Notes: a model not told the origin generated them from the letters alone. A DNA stretch of 64,000 nt from Myxococcales bacterium (GCA_013297655.1 JAAFHV010000006.1:1-64000); one strand, 5' to 3'. Positions 16,642 through 26,146 are shown, counted from the first letter of the stretch. Made by a program: numbers and translations.

Positions 16642-18081
16642 TCAGCCCGCGCGAGCGGCGACCTTGGCCATCTTTTCACCGATGCGGCCGAGGGTCGTGA
16701 CCCCGCGATCGAGGTCCGCCGCGATCGCTCCGGAGAGCGCGATACGGACGTGATCCCCGTATTTTCCAGGCGGATACCACGCCGCGCCTTCCGTCACGCG
16801 GACGCCTCTCTCGAACGCGGCGTCGGCGAGGGCGCGCTCGGAGACGCCATGAGGGAGCGACACCCACACCGAGAAACCTCCCTCCGGAACACGAAGCACA
16901 CGCGCGCTCGGGAAATGGTCGGCGAGGGCCTTCAGCACCACGTCGCGCCTCGTACGAAGCGTGGCCCGCACGGACTTCTTGTGCGCCTCCCACGCAGGCG
17001 AGGTGACCACCTCGAGCGCGAGCCCCTGCAGCATCCCGGAGAGGAACATGTCCTCCGCCGCGCGGAGCGCACGAAGGCGCGCGAGCACGGGGCCGTGGGC
17101 CACGATCGCGGCGATGCGGAGCCCAGGCACCGTCGTCTTCGTGAGCGACCGAAGATAAACGACGCGCCCAGGACCTTCGCGAAAGAGCGGCGAGGGCGGC
17201 ACGCTCGCGTAGGCGAGGTCGCGCGCGTAGTCGTCCTCGATCACGAACGCCGCTGTTTTCTCAGCGATCGCGAGCACCTCACGACGCCTCGCGGCCGAGA
17301 GAACGACTCCGGAGGGGTTCGAGAACGCAGGTTGGAGGTAGATCACGCGCGCGCCCGAGCTACGGATCGCGGCCTCGAGGCCCGCGGTGACGATGCCCTC
17401 GTCGTCGACCGGGATCGGCACGACGCGCAGCCCGAGCGTGCGTGTCAGCGTGAGCGCACCGAAGTACGTCGGAGCTTCGACCACGACCGCGCCGCCGTAC
17501 GGGCTGAGCGCGCGGAGGGTGGTCGCGAGGGCGGCTTGCCCGCCGGGCACCACGAGCACCTGCTCTTCCGTCGCGCCTCCTCCCACGTCGCGCGCGAACC
17601 AGTGGCGCAAATCCGCGAGCCCTTCGACCGGCAAGCGCCCCCACAAACGCGCGTTCCCCGCGACCCGCCGCGCCGCGCGCGCGACGAGCTCCACGGGCTG
17701 CATCGTCGCGTCGAGGTAGCCGCTCGAGAGCTCGAGCTGACCGGGACGCGCCATCTCGAAGGCGCGCGTACCGGGCGACTCGTCCCACGCGCCGAGCACC
17801 CCGAGCTGCCAGGAGTCGTCGCGCGGGGGAGCGATCGCGCGCGACTCCGCGACGAACGTGCCCACCCCCGGCCGCGGCTCGAGCACCCCCTGCCGCGACA
17901 GCTCCGTGATCGCGCGCTGCACCGTGACCGGGCTCGCCCCCATGGTCGCGCACACGTCGCGCACCGAGGGGATGCGACCACCGGGGCCTATCGCCGCCGC
18001 CTCGTCGCGCAGGTACGCCACGATCCGCTCCGGGGACGTGCCCCCTTCCGCTGCGCGCGCCGATGCGTTACTCTTTTTCAT
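16642..18081 (-). CDS. MocR-type regulator (GntR HTH plus aminotransferase)
   Basis: 479 residues from ATG 18081. The N-terminal GntR winged helix is seen in GRIPSVRDVCATMGASPVTV and AITELSRQGVLEPRPGVGTF. The rest is a fold-type I aminotransferase domain: QVLVVPGGQAALATTLRALS, VVVEAPTYFGALTLTR, YLQPAFSNPSG and the PLP-lysine motif RSLTKTTVPGLRIA. MocR regulators bind PLP or its adducts to control neighbouring genes. The start codon lies within CATG shared with the divergent EamA gene (18079-18082), which makes that exporter the likely target. The upstream site TAACGTTA (18093-18100) is a candidate operator. Confidence 0.9.
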   Translation of the reverse strand: MKKSNASARAAEGGTSPERIVAYLRDEAAAIGPGGRIPSVRDVCATMGASPVTVQRAITELSRQGVLEPRPGVGTFVAESRAIAPPRDDSWQLGVLGAWDESPGTRAFEMARPGQLELSSGYLDATMQPVELVARAARRVAGNARLWGRLPVEGLADLRHWFARDVGGGATEEQVLVVPGGQAALATTLRALSPYGGAVVVEAPTYFGALTLTRTLGLRVVPIPVDDEGIVTAGLEAAIRSSGARVIYLQPAFSNPSGVVLSAARRREVLAIAEKTAAFVIEDDYARDLAYASVPPSPLFREGPGRVVYLRSLTKTTVPGLRIAAIVAHGPVLARLRALRAAEDMFLSGMLQGLALEVVTSPAWEAHKKSVRATLRTRRDVVLKALADHFPSARVLRVPEGGFSVWVSLPHGVSERALADAAFERGVRVTEGAAWYPPGKYGDHVRIALSGAIAADLDRGVTTLGRIGEKMAKVAARAG

Positions 18082-19066
18082 GAAGGAACACGATAACGTT
18101 ACTGTCGCTCGGACGGTAACCCTTTCTTCCCCTCGCCTCGGGCTCATCCTCACCGCGCTCGGCATCTTGGCATTCAGCCTCAGCTTCACCGCCACCCGCG
18201 CAGCGGTGCACGAGCTCGGGCCGATCACGGTCGGCGCTGGGCGTGGCGCGGTCGCAGCGATCCTCGCGGCGGCGTACTTGCGGCTCACGAAGGCGCGGCT
18301 GCCGACCCGCTCGGAGTGGCGTAGCCTGCTCGTCGTCGCGATCGGAGTCGTCGTCGGGTCCCCGATCCTCTCCGCCGTCGCGCTCCTCTCGTTACCTGCC
18401 TCCCACGGTAGCGTTATCATCGGCCTCGCGCCGACGATGACCGCCGTCGTCGCTACCTTGCGAGACAAGGGGCGCCCCTCCGTCGTGTTCTGGCTCGCGT
18501 CGATCGCAGGGACGGCCGCCGTCGTCGCGTTCGGTCTGCGCACGGGGCACGGACGGCTCGGCAGCTCGGACCTCGTCATGCTCGTCTCGGTCGTGCTCGT
18601 CGCGGTGGGTTACGCCGAGGGCGGGAGGCTCTCGGTCACGATGGGTGGCGCGCGGGTGGTCTCTTGGGCCCTCGTGCTCTCGTTCCCCCTCACCGCGTCG
18701 ATCACGACGTGGGAGCTCACGACGCACCCTCTCCACGCGGTGCCCTCCGCGGCCGCCCTCGGAGGATTCGCGTACGTCTCGGCGGTGAGCATGTTTCTAG
18801 GCTTTTTTGCCTACTATCAGGGTCTCGCGATGGTGGGCGTGGCGAAGGCGAGCCAGCTCCAGCTCCTTCAAGTTCCGCTCGGCGCGCTTTGGTCGGCGCT
18901 GTTGCTCGGTGAGCGAATCTCGCTCTCGATCGTGGCGACCTCGGTCGTGGTGGTCGCGTGCGCGGCGATCGCGCAACGCTCGAGAGCGAGCGTCGGAGCG
19001 AAGGTCACGAGCCCACTCGAAGACGACACGATCGCGTTGCCGCCCGCCGTCGCGAGGATGGAGTGA
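18080..19066 (+). CDS. EamA/DMT-family transporter
   Basis: 328 residues with about ten hydrophobic spans and two EamA-like halves, the first beginning at LGLILTALGILAFSLSFTATRAAV and the second around VVSWALVLSFPLTASITTWE. The family moves small metabolites, often exporting amino acids or drugs. The spacing AFSLSFTATRAAVHELGPIT fits the usual EamA first helix and loop. The start ATG overlaps by two bases with the start of the divergent MocR regulator, and no other start lies nearby. A C-terminal hydrophilic tail of about 30 residues is present. Confidence 0.88.
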   Translation: MKEHDNVTVARTVTLSSPRLGLILTALGILAFSLSFTATRAAVHELGPITVGAGRGAVAAILAAAYLRLTKARLPTRSEWRSLLVVAIGVVVGSPILSAVALLSLPASHGSVIIGLAPTMTAVVATLRDKGRPSVVFWLASIAGTAAVVAFGLRTGHGRLGSSDLVMLVSVVLVAVGYAEGGRLSVTMGGARVVSWALVLSFPLTASITTWELTTHPLHAVPSAAALGGFAYVSAVSMFLGFFAYYQGLAMVGVAKASQLQLLQVPLGALWSALLLGERISLSIVATSVVVVACAAIAQRSRASVGAKVTSPLEDDTIALPPAVARME

Positions 19067-19115
19067 GCTCACGAGATCGTGGGCCGCGCGAGGGAGCACG
19101 CGTTAGGATCCGCCC

Positions 19116-19595
19116 ATGTACCGCCAAGAGTCGCTGCGATGTCCCTCGTGCGAAGGTGGTCTCACGAAGGTCACGTCCCCCGTCGAGGTCCACGGCTGCC
19201 ACGCCTGCGGTGGGCTGTGGCTCGGCCCCGACGCGACGGTGCACGTGATGCGAGGGCTCGAGGACGAGGTCGACGTGGAGCTCGCGCGAGAAGGGCGGAT
19301 CCTAGCGACCGGCGCCAAGAAGGCGAGCTCGATCCCGGAAGATCAGCGCGTGTGTCCCGTGTGTATGCAGGGGCTCTCCCGCGTGAACGTCGCGTCGATC
19401 CGGATCGACACGTGTTTTTCCCATGGATCGTGGTTCGACAAGGCCGAGCTCACCGACGTCGTGGACGTGTGCGCGAGCCTCGCGGCGAGCTGGAGGCGCG
19501 AGCCTCGCGACGCGAACAACCTCGTCGACACCGCGATGCCGGAGGTGTTCCGCCCGCTGTGGCTCGCGATCGCGCGCTTGCGCGCGGGGAAGTAG
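19116..19595 (+). CDS. Two-zinc-finger protein (zf-TFIIB type)
   Basis: 159 residues. Two copies of the short TFIIB-type finger are seen: CPSC with CHACGGLWLGPDA, and CPVC with DTCFSHGSWFDKAEL. In the second, one Cys is replaced by Ser-His, which may still bind zinc. The family is widespread and of unknown role. The C-terminal part is helical. A 22-base segment near the end (19492-19513) is identical to the repeat unit found between genes at 40999-41058, so the C-terminus may have been reshaped by that repeat. Confidence 0.78.
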   Translation: MYRQESLRCPSCEGGLTKVTSPVEVHGCHACGGLWLGPDATVHVMRGLEDEVDVELAREGRILATGAKKASSIPEDQRVCPVCMQGLSRVNVASIRIDTCFSHGSWFDKAELTDVVDVCASLAASWRREPRDANNLVDTAMPEVFRPLWLAIARLRAGK

Positions 19596-19674
19596 CGGCG
19601 AGCGATCTCGCGTTCGGCGGGCGCGCACGTCGACGCTGGATTCCGACTCCGCTTCGGTGTTCTCTAGCCCGACG

Positions 19675-20328
19675 ATGGCGAAGAAGGCTCCCCACGATGA
19701 CGTCGTTCGCGGCCTCCGCGCGTTTGGTCTCGCCTACCCGGGCACCCACACGAAGAGCCCTTGGCCGGGCCACCTCGACCTCGCGGTCAACGACAAGACG
19801 TTCGCCTACCTCGGCCTCGAGGGTGAGCCCCTGCATGTATCTTGCAAGCTTCCATTGTCGTCGCCGATCGCGTCGATGCTCCCCTTCGCGAAGCCGAGCG
19901 CGTACGGCCTCGGGAAGAGCGGCTGGGTCACCGCGACGTTCACGTTCGAGGACGAATTACCGGTCCCCATGCTCGAAGCGTGGATCGACGAGAGCTACCG
20001 CGCGCAGGCTCCCAAGAAGCTCGTGAAGGCGCTCGACGAGGCGATCGCGGCTGGTAAAATCGCCGGTCCACGCGGAGAAGCACCCGGCGCGACCCTGACC
20101 GCACCGCGCGCGAAGAGCACGTCCAACGCCCGTGTGCAGAGCGCATCGATCACGAAGAAGCCACCCGCGACGCCATCACCCAAGAAGAGCCAGGCGAGCA
20201 CGAAGGCCCCGCGCGACGTGCTCGAGGCGCCGAAGAAGCGCGCTCGATCGGCCACGAAAAGCAGCCCCGCGACGCGAGCCTCCTCGCCGCGGCCAGCCAC
20301 GAAGAAGACCACCAAGCGGGCACCATGA
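19675..20328 (+). CDS. MmcQ/YjbR-family protein with Lys/Ala-rich tail
   Basis: 217 residues. The first 120 residues match the MmcQ/YjbR (DUF419) fold: LRAFGLAYPGTHTKSPWPGH, DKTFAYLGLEGEPLHVSCKL, GLGKSGWVTATFTFEDE and LEAWIDESYRAQAPKKLVK. The fold resembles CyaY-type DNA-binding proteins. A tail of about 85 residues follows, rich in Lys, Pro, Ala, Ser and Thr, like histone-H1-type tails, and fits nucleic-acid binding. It overlaps the next gene by ATGA (20325-20328). Confidence 0.85.
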   Translation: MAKKAPHDDVVRGLRAFGLAYPGTHTKSPWPGHLDLAVNDKTFAYLGLEGEPLHVSCKLPLSSPIASMLPFAKPSAYGLGKSGWVTATFTFEDELPVPMLEAWIDESYRAQAPKKLVKALDEAIAAGKIAGPRGEAPGATLTAPRAKSTSNARVQSASITKKPPATPSPKKSQASTKAPRDVLEAPKKRARSATKSSPATRASSPRPATKKTTKRAP

Positions 20329-21014
20329 AGGGCTATCGGCCTTACCTCGCCGGTGCGCTCGCGCTCGCGGTGCTCTTCGCGCTCTACCTCGCGCTCGGTC
20401 CGAACAAGGGCACGAGCGGATGGCCCGGGCCGAACGAGTCACAACCGAACGAGAGCCTCGGCGCTCCGCCCGAAGGCACCCCCGCGGCCACGAACGTCGT
20501 CCTCGCCGATGGAGCGCGGGCACCTTCGCGCGCCGTGCTCACCCCCGCCCAGCGCGCCGAGCTCGCGAAGAAGATCCATGGCGCGCTATGGGCGGAGTCC
20601 GGCAAAAAACCCACTCAAGACGAGATCGGGAAGGCCCCGCCGAACGCGCCGTCGCTCTCCCCCGCGTACATCCAGCAGCGGATCCGTGAGGATCTGAAGC
20701 CGATGGCCGAGAAGTGTTACGAGGATCTGCTCTCCAAGCACCCCGACGCCGGCGGGACCGCGAACATGGAGTTTACGATCGTGGCGGACGAGAAGCTCGG
20801 CGGCGTCGTGGAGGACACCAAGCTCGGCGATGGCTCGTCCCTTGTCGATCCGGCGTTCTCGACGTGCCTCCTCGAGTCGCTCTCGACGGTGTCGTTCCCG
20901 GCGCCCGCGAAGGGCGGAAAGACGACCGTGCACTACCCGCTCACGTTCTCTCCCGGCGACGTCGACGACGAAGGCGGCGCGCCCCCCGCCGCGAGCGCCG
21001 CACCCAAGAAATGA
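20325..21014 (+). CDS. AgmX/PglI-type (TonB-like) C-terminal domain protein
   Basis: 229 residues with one N-terminal membrane anchor (YLAGALALAVLFALYLALG), an Asn/Pro/Gly-rich linker, a helical stretch with YIQQRIREDLKPMAEKCYED, and a C-terminal beta domain (GGTANMEFTIVADEKLGGVV through STCLLESLSTVSFPAP). The pair of Cys (in EKCYED and STCLLES) is the usual mark of the AgmX/PglI domain, which is found in envelope-spanning myxobacterial proteins. Translation is coupled to the MmcQ/YjbR gene. Function unknown. Confidence 0.75.
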   Translation: MKGYRPYLAGALALAVLFALYLALGPNKGTSGWPGPNESQPNESLGAPPEGTPAATNVVLADGARAPSRAVLTPAQRAELAKKIHGALWAESGKKPTQDEIGKAPPNAPSLSPAYIQQRIREDLKPMAEKCYEDLLSKHPDAGGTANMEFTIVADEKLGGVVEDTKLGDGSSLVDPAFSTCLLESLSTVSFPAPAKGGKTTVHYPLTFSPGDVDDEGGAPPAASAAPKK

Positions 21015-21102
21015 GCGCCCGCGGGCGTCCATCCCGTGACATGCGCCGGCGCCGAGGTCGTGACCACCGTGCCCCGGCCTCGTGTCGTCTATGCTGCCGC
21101 CC

Positions 21103-21513
21103 GTGAAAGCGCACACCGAGTACTTCACGTATCGCCTGAAGAAGCGCGAGCTCCTCCACATGACGCCCACCCTCGAGGAGGAGCTCGCGCGGAGCGGGAT
21201 CGAGGAGGGCTTCATGCTCGTCTCGGCGATGCACGTCACCGCCGGTGTCTTCGTGAACGCCGACGAGTCCGGCCTCCACTCCGACATCTGGAAGTGGCTC
21301 GAGGGCCTCGCGCCCTCGGGTGTAGATTACAAGCATCACCGCACCGGGGAAGACAACGGGGACGCGCACCTGAAGTCGCTCCTCATCCATCACGAGGTGA
21401 TCGTGCCGATCACCAAGCGCCGCCTCGATCTCGGGACGTGGCAGCGCGTGTTCTACGCAGAGTTCGACGGAGAGCGATCCAAGCGCGTGCTGGTGAAAGT
21501 GATGGGCACGTGA
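21103..21513 (+). CDS. YjbQ/UPF0047 family protein, second copy
   Basis: 136 residues from GTG 21103; ATG 21091 and GTG 21082 are in frame. It has the family pattern in a divergent form: FMLVSAMHVTAGVFVNADES, then DYKHHRTGEDNGDAHLKSLL and VPITKRRLDLGTWQRVFYAE. The His and Asp positions match those of the copy at 9497-9916, but sequence identity is low, so the two are old paralogues. It overlaps the downstream lipoprotein gene by GTGA (21510-21513). Confidence 0.88.
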   Translation: MKAHTEYFTYRLKKRELLHMTPTLEEELARSGIEEGFMLVSAMHVTAGVFVNADESGLHSDIWKWLEGLAPSGVDYKHHRTGEDNGDAHLKSLLIHHEVIVPITKRRLDLGTWQRVFYAEFDGERSKRVLVKVMGT

Positions 21514-22934
21514 GAGCGCGGCTCATCTCGTCGATCGGCGCTGGCAAAATGGCCGCATTTGCCGGCATTTTCCTCTTTTTTTCAGCCACCGCGTGCGGGC
21601 CGACGCTGCCTCCTCCGACCACGGCGTTGCTCCCGAAAGAGAGCACGAACGACGCGGCGGTGGTGGCCTCCGCGGAGGACGAGCTCTTCCACGGGCTCGC
21701 GGCGACCGATCCGCGCCTCGCCTCGCGCCTCGAAGACTCCCCCGCCGTCGCCGACGTGGAGGCCATGCTCGGGAGGCTCGCTTCGGTCGGGAGCAAGGGC
21801 GAAGGTCAGCAGGCGATCATCCTCGGGAGCTCGCTCGATCCGTTCGCGGTCGAGGCGCGAAAAGCGGAGACCACGTTCTTGCTCGCGCGCTTCGAGACGA
21901 AGACACGCTCGGTGAGTACGACGGCGACGCCCGCGGCGGTGACCGAGCGCGTGCTCGCCTCGCGCATGATGCTCGCGGAGATCGCGCGCGCCACTATTGA
22001 GGACGACCTGACGACCTACGGCGCCGAACTGCTCCTCGCCGCGACGTTCGTCGTTCGAGACGCGAACGACGAGACACGACGCGCCACGAGCGACGCGTGG
22101 CTCGCGGAGCGCCTCGGCGACGTGAACGACGCGTTCGCCACGAAGAAGACCAGCGTCGCGCACCGACGCGAGCTCGCCGACACCCTCGATCCCCTCGAGC
22201 GCGCGCTCGTCGACGGAGGGGGCGCGGCTCGTTTCCCTCGTTCTTTCGCGGTATTGGCCAAGCTCCGAGAGACCACCGGGGAGGCGCGGATGCTGAACGA
22301 GTCGCCGCTCCCAGCGCCTGCTCCGGTGCCGCTCGCGCCACAGCTCGCCGTGCTCGGGGAAGACATGAAGGTCGACGCGCTGACCCGCGATCTCGTCGCA
22401 GCCGAGGTGGCCCTCGCCGTCGTCGCGAAAGAGTCGCTCGCGGCGCTCTCCGATCACGACGGCGACAAGGCGCGGCTCGCGGCCGGCAAGCGACTCGCGT
22501 TGCGTGCACCATGCAAGAACGTGGTGCAAGGCTCCCCCGTGCGCAGCTTGCCCTCGTCGCCGGAGCGCGAAGCGGGCTGCCTCGCGGTTCGCACCCTCGC
22601 CGACGCGAAGACGGACCTCGATCGCGCCGCGGCGTGGACGCTGATTCATGATCGTGTCGCGGTCGCGGTGTGGTCCATTTCGTTCCACGGCGGCGCGGCT
22701 ACCCTCGACAGCGCGCGTGGCAAGGCTTCCCTCATGTCGCTCGCGGAGGACCCCACGAAGAGCGCGCTCCTCCGCCGCGCCGCGCTTCGTCCCGCCGTCG
22801 CGATAGGTCCTGGCCTCTTCGCGTCGCTGCTCGTTCACGACGGCAAAGCCGACCCTGCGCGCGCCGCGAAGATCCTCGCGTTCGGCGAGGGCGACATGGC
22901 CTCGCGTCGCGCGTTCGTCGATCGCGCCCCGTGA
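21510..22934 (+). CDS. Hypothetical lipoprotein
   Basis: 474 residues from GTG 21510, which overlaps the stop of the YjbQ gene. The leader (MAAFAGIFLFFSATAC) ends in a lipobox-like Cys, so it is likely lipid-anchored in the envelope. The rest is mostly alpha-helical, Ala/Leu/Arg/Glu-rich sequence without a recognised domain; helical repeats of about 35 residues are possible. Four Cys lie in the region around residues 330-365. The coupling to YjbQ is the only context. No function can be given. Confidence 0.75.
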   Translation: MRARLISSIGAGKMAAFAGIFLFFSATACGPTLPPPTTALLPKESTNDAAVVASAEDELFHGLAATDPRLASRLEDSPAVADVEAMLGRLASVGSKGEGQQAIILGSSLDPFAVEARKAETTFLLARFETKTRSVSTTATPAAVTERVLASRMMLAEIARATIEDDLTTYGAELLLAATFVVRDANDETRRATSDAWLAERLGDVNDAFATKKTSVAHRRELADTLDPLERALVDGGGAARFPRSFAVLAKLRETTGEARMLNESPLPAPAPVPLAPQLAVLGEDMKVDALTRDLVAAEVALAVVAKESLAALSDHDGDKARLAAGKRLALRAPCKNVVQGSPVRSLPSSPEREAGCLAVRTLADAKTDLDRAAAWTLIHDRVAVAVWSISFHGGAATLDSARGKASLMSLAEDPTKSALLRRAALRPAVAIGPGLFASLLVHDGKADPARAAKILAFGEGDMASRRAFVDRAP

Positions 22935-23039
22935 AGTCGTCACGATGTGCCGTAAATCGTAGCGTTTCGAGGGTCGACTACACCGCTGGGTGAGTCGCGC
23001 GAAGCAATGGTGCGCGCCTCGGCAACGCGAGACGGCGGG

Positions 23040-25037
23040 TCAGCCGCCGTCTTTGGAGCGCGCGTCGATCTCGGAGACGGCCTTGTCGAACGCCTCGCCA
23101 CGCACGCACCCGGGGTACGCGTCGCGCTTGTGAGCCGGCTTCCTCGGCACCGACTGCAGCACGGCGAGGGCGCGTTTGTCACCGACCTCGGTCGCGCGAT
23201 CGAGCGTCTTTCGCAGCTCGCAGGTGCCGATCGAACCGCGCATGTCGATCGCGACGAGGAGCGCCGGATCGGCCTTCGCGCGCACGTCGGACTGGCGGAG
23301 CACCGTGATCGCCCGCTTCGAGGCCTTCGCGTACGACTTGGAGTAGTCGCCGTAGGCGATGTCGTAGAGCACGTCGGGACCGTAGGAGCCGAGGCCGGTC
23401 GCGAGGAGTGCGAACGCCTCGTTCTCCGCCGCGTTTTCACCGAGGGCGAGGTTTCGCACGACCACGAGCACGTCGATCGACTTGCGCTCCTGCGGCCGCT
23501 TCGCGAGCAGCTTTCGGGCGTGGAAAATGGCCTTCTTCGGGTCGCTCTCTTTGAACGCGGTCATCAACGCGCGGTGCACTTGCGACGGGCACGAGGGCTT
23601 CTCGGCGTAGGGCTCCAAGGTCGCGATCGCCTTCGCGCTGTCTCCCGACTCGAGCGCAGCGAGACCCTCCGCGATCTTCGGATCCGTGATCGGGACCTCG
23701 GGCCCGGCGGGATCGAGCTCGATCACCGCGTCGCTCGACGCCGAGGGCGAGGCCCCCGCGGTGGTCGACGGGAGCGCCGAGGCCGACGGATCGAGAGGGA
23801 TCACGCCGTTCGTAGGTTCGCTCGGCTTCCTCCCCACGAGGATCGCGAGCATGATGATCGTGACGAACAGCGCAGCGCCTCCGCCCACGATCGTGAGGGT
23901 TCGCCGGTTCGCCGTGAGCGGACCGAGCGCGAACACCGGGGCGGCCTCGGGCGGCGGCGTGGGCACGAAGCGAGAGAGCGACGGCGCGGTGCCACGGAAG
24001 CTCGTGGGCAGCTTGCCCTCGAGCCGACCCGAGGCCACGAGGAGGAGCTGAAGGCCGTCGAGCTCTTCGAGCAACGCCTTCGCGTCCGGGGTGCGATCGG
24101 ACGCCTCCTTCGCGAGCAGACGGAGGATGACCGCCTCCACCTCCGCCGGCACGTCCGAGCCGCCTTTTTCCGCCATTTTGGGCACGGGCGACGTGACGTG
24201 CATGCCGAGGAGGCGAATCTTGCTCTCGTCGTCGAAGGGGCGCACTCCGCAGAGCATCTCGAACGCCATGATGCCGAGAGCGTAGAGGTCGGCGCGCGCG
24301 TCGATCGGCTGACCGAGGGCTTGCTCGGGAGCCATGTACTCGGGTGTGCCGTAGACCATTCCGGCCTGGGTGAGCACCGGCGCGCTCGGGTCGTTGCGGC
24401 TCGACTTGGCGAGCGCACCGACAGGCACCTTCGCGATCCCGAAGTCGAGCACCTTCACGAAATCGGGCTCGCCTTCGCGATCGATCAGCATGATGTTCTC
24501 GGGCTTCAGGTCGCGGTGCACGATGCCGAGGCCGTGCGCACGCACGAGAGCGAGCACGATTTGGCGCGTGATCGTGATGACGCGCCCGAGCGGGAGTCGC
24601 CCCTTCGCGAGGATGTCGCGCAGGCTGAGCCCCTCGATGAGCTCCATCGCGAGGAAAAACGAGCCATCGTCGAGCTTGCCGAAATCGGTCGCGGCGGCGA
24701 CGTTCGGGTGGTCGATGTGGGCTGCGGCCATGGCCTCGCGCTCGAACCGCGCGACCACCTCCGGCATGTGGCTCATCTCGGGGTGGAGCACCTTGATCGC
24801 CATGCGTTTGCGCATGAGCGTGTGCTCGGCGAGGTAGACCGCGCCCATCCCGCCTTCGCCCAACACGGAGACCACGCGGTAACGGTCCGAGAGCACCGTA
24901 CCGAGCAGCGCATCGGGCCCCACCTTCTTCAGCGTGGCCGAGCCCGCTACCGAAGTCTCACCCGTGCTCGCAGGGAGGACCTCGGCGCTGTCCCACGGCT
25001 CGGGCACGGGAGAATCGATAGGATCCGGAGGCGCCAT
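23040..25037 (-). CDS. Hanks-type Ser/Thr protein kinase, membrane-bound
   Basis: 665 residues from ATG 25037, chosen because AAAGGAG sits at ideal spacing in front of it. The kinase domain (about 53-330) has the P-loop LGEGGMGAVYLAEH, Lys82, HRDLKPEN (174-181), DFG (198-200) and APE (236-238), so it should be active. A proline-rich stretch and one membrane span (IVGGGAALFVTIIMLAILVG) follow. The C-terminal extracytoplasmic region of about 250 residues has helical, TPR-like pairs (AEGLAALESGDSAKAIATLE) and several Cys. It may sense envelope conditions. It converges with the lipoprotein gene at 22934. Confidence 0.93.
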   Translation of the reverse strand: MAPPDPIDSPVPEPWDSAEVLPASTGETSVAGSATLKKVGPDALLGTVLSDRYRVVSVLGEGGMGAVYLAEHTLMRKRMAIKVLHPEMSHMPEVVARFEREAMAAAHIDHPNVAAATDFGKLDDGSFFLAMELIEGLSLRDILAKGRLPLGRVITITRQIVLALVRAHGLGIVHRDLKPENIMLIDREGEPDFVKVLDFGIAKVPVGALAKSSRNDPSAPVLTQAGMVYGTPEYMAPEQALGQPIDARADLYALGIMAFEMLCGVRPFDDESKIRLLGMHVTSPVPKMAEKGGSDVPAEVEAVILRLLAKEASDRTPDAKALLEELDGLQLLLVASGRLEGKLPTSFRGTAPSLSRFVPTPPPEAAPVFALGPLTANRRTLTIVGGGAALFVTIIMLAILVGRKPSEPTNGVIPLDPSASALPSTTAGASPSASSDAVIELDPAGPEVPITDPKIAEGLAALESGDSAKAIATLEPYAEKPSCPSQVHRALMTAFKESDPKKAIFHARKLLAKRPQERKSIDVLVVVRNLALGENAAENEAFALLATGLGSYGPDVLYDIAYGDYSKSYAKASKRAITVLRQSDVRAKADPALLVAIDMRGSIGTCELRKTLDRATEVGDKRALAVLQSVPRKPAHKRDAYPGCVRGEAFDKAVSEIDARSKDGG

Positions 25038-25098
25038 GAGACTCCTTTCACCTACCACACGAGCGGAAAAAGGAGGACCCCGGCGAACATCCCCGCGC

Positions 25099-25689
25099 TC
25101 ACAGATCCACCAAAAGACCGAGCGAAAACGCGAGCATTACCCCGTCGTTCCCGCCGCCGCCGGCGTAGGCCGAGCCATGGTGACCGACGCCGAAGATCGA
25201 TTGCACCTCACCGAAGATCGTGAGCGGCTTTCGAACTTTGTATCCTGCACCTATTCCGACGGGCACCTCGACGTACCCACCGGCGGGGGAGGATGGCCCG
25301 CTCACGAAGGTGCGCGCGTACCCGGCGCCGAACCCGAGCCAAAGCGAGAACGAATCGGTCCGTGGGAACGGCGACACGATCTTCGCGTGCACACCGAGGG
25401 AGCCCATCGTGCGGCCCTCCCCGGCCTGCGGCGCGAACGCGAAGGCGCCATATCCGCCGAGGCGAATGAAGGGGAAAAACGCGAAGTGGGCCCGCAGATC
25501 GAGCCGCGGGCCTACTCCGGCGTCCGGGACCCCGGGACCGCGCGACGCGAGGAGCCGCTTCTCGATTCCCGCCTGGAGCGACACGTCGGAGTGGAGCTGG
25601 GCCCGCCCTGTCGATGGCACGAGCGCCACGAGCGCGAACGCCACGAAGACCACGAGGGCATGGGCGAAGCGCCGTCCGACCGAGAGCAT
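25099..25689 (-). CDS. Outer-membrane beta-barrel protein
   Basis: 196 residues from ATG 25689, with a clear signal peptide (FAHALVVFVAFALVALVPSTGRA) cleaved before QLHSDVSLQAG. Alternating strands with aromatic girdles follow (LRAHFAFFPFIRLGGYGAFA, SFSLWLGFGAGYARTF, YVEVPVGIGAGYKVRKPLT, VMLAFSLGLLVDL). About eight strands and a small barrel are expected. It has no recognised pocket or substrate. The frame is open upstream, but that part has no coding character. Confidence 0.75.
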   Translation of the reverse strand: MLSVGRRFAHALVVFVAFALVALVPSTGRAQLHSDVSLQAGIEKRLLASRGPGVPDAGVGPRLDLRAHFAFFPFIRLGGYGAFAFAPQAGEGRTMGSLGVHAKIVSPFPRTDSFSLWLGFGAGYARTFVSGPSSPAGGYVEVPVGIGAGYKVRKPLTIFGEVQSIFGVGHHGSAYAGGGGNDGVMLAFSLGLLVDL

Positions 25690-25753
25690 CGTAGGAAACA
25701 CTACACTACCCACGGCCCTCGCGAAGCGCGCGAGCGGATGGTAAGTGGCGATC

Positions 25754-26146
25754 ATGTTTGCTTTTCGGAAGCGCCTTTTTGCCGTCGCGACGGGCCTCGC
25801 GCTCGCGCTCGGCGCGTGCGACTTCAAGCTCGATCCGCCCGCACCGTCGGGCTCGACCGACGCCGCGACGGACTCGGGCGTGTACGACTGCACGAAGTTC
25901 GCGAGGTACCGGAAGCTCTGTCCGAACGACGTCGATCCGATCGAGAGCCCCAAGCGCCTCTGCGAAAACCGGGTGAACCACCCGAAGTGCGGCGATCTCG
26001 GGGCCGAAATCATGGAGTGCCTCTGGGGCCTTCAGTCGCGAAAAGACATGTGCGGCGCCGACGGCGTGACCATCTCCGGCAAGGTCACCGCCGCCTGCGG
26101 CCAAGAAGACTCCGCCGACGACACGTGCCGCGCGCAGAACCCCTGA
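25754..26146 (+). CDS. Small Cys-rich lipoprotein
   Basis: About 130 residues from ATG 25754 (GTG 25745 also possible). The leader FAFRKRLFAVATGLALALGAC ends in a lipobox. The mature part has an Asp/Ala/Thr linker and then eight Cys (YDCTKF, KLCPND, RLCENR, PKCGDL, MECLWG, DMCGAD, AACGQE, DTCRAQ), which suggests a disulphide-bonded periplasmic domain. No family was recognised. It is divergent from the beta-barrel gene. Confidence 0.78.
   Translation: MFAFRKRLFAVATGLALALGACDFKLDPPAPSGSTDAATDSGVYDCTKFARYRKLCPNDVDPIESPKRLCENRVNHPKCGDLGAEIMECLWGLQSRKDMCGADGVTISGKVTAACGQEDSADDTCRAQNP

Noticed and set aside
23007-25223. 738-codon open frame on the plus strand
   Set aside because: Antisense to the Ser/Thr kinase; no domain and the typical mirror composition.
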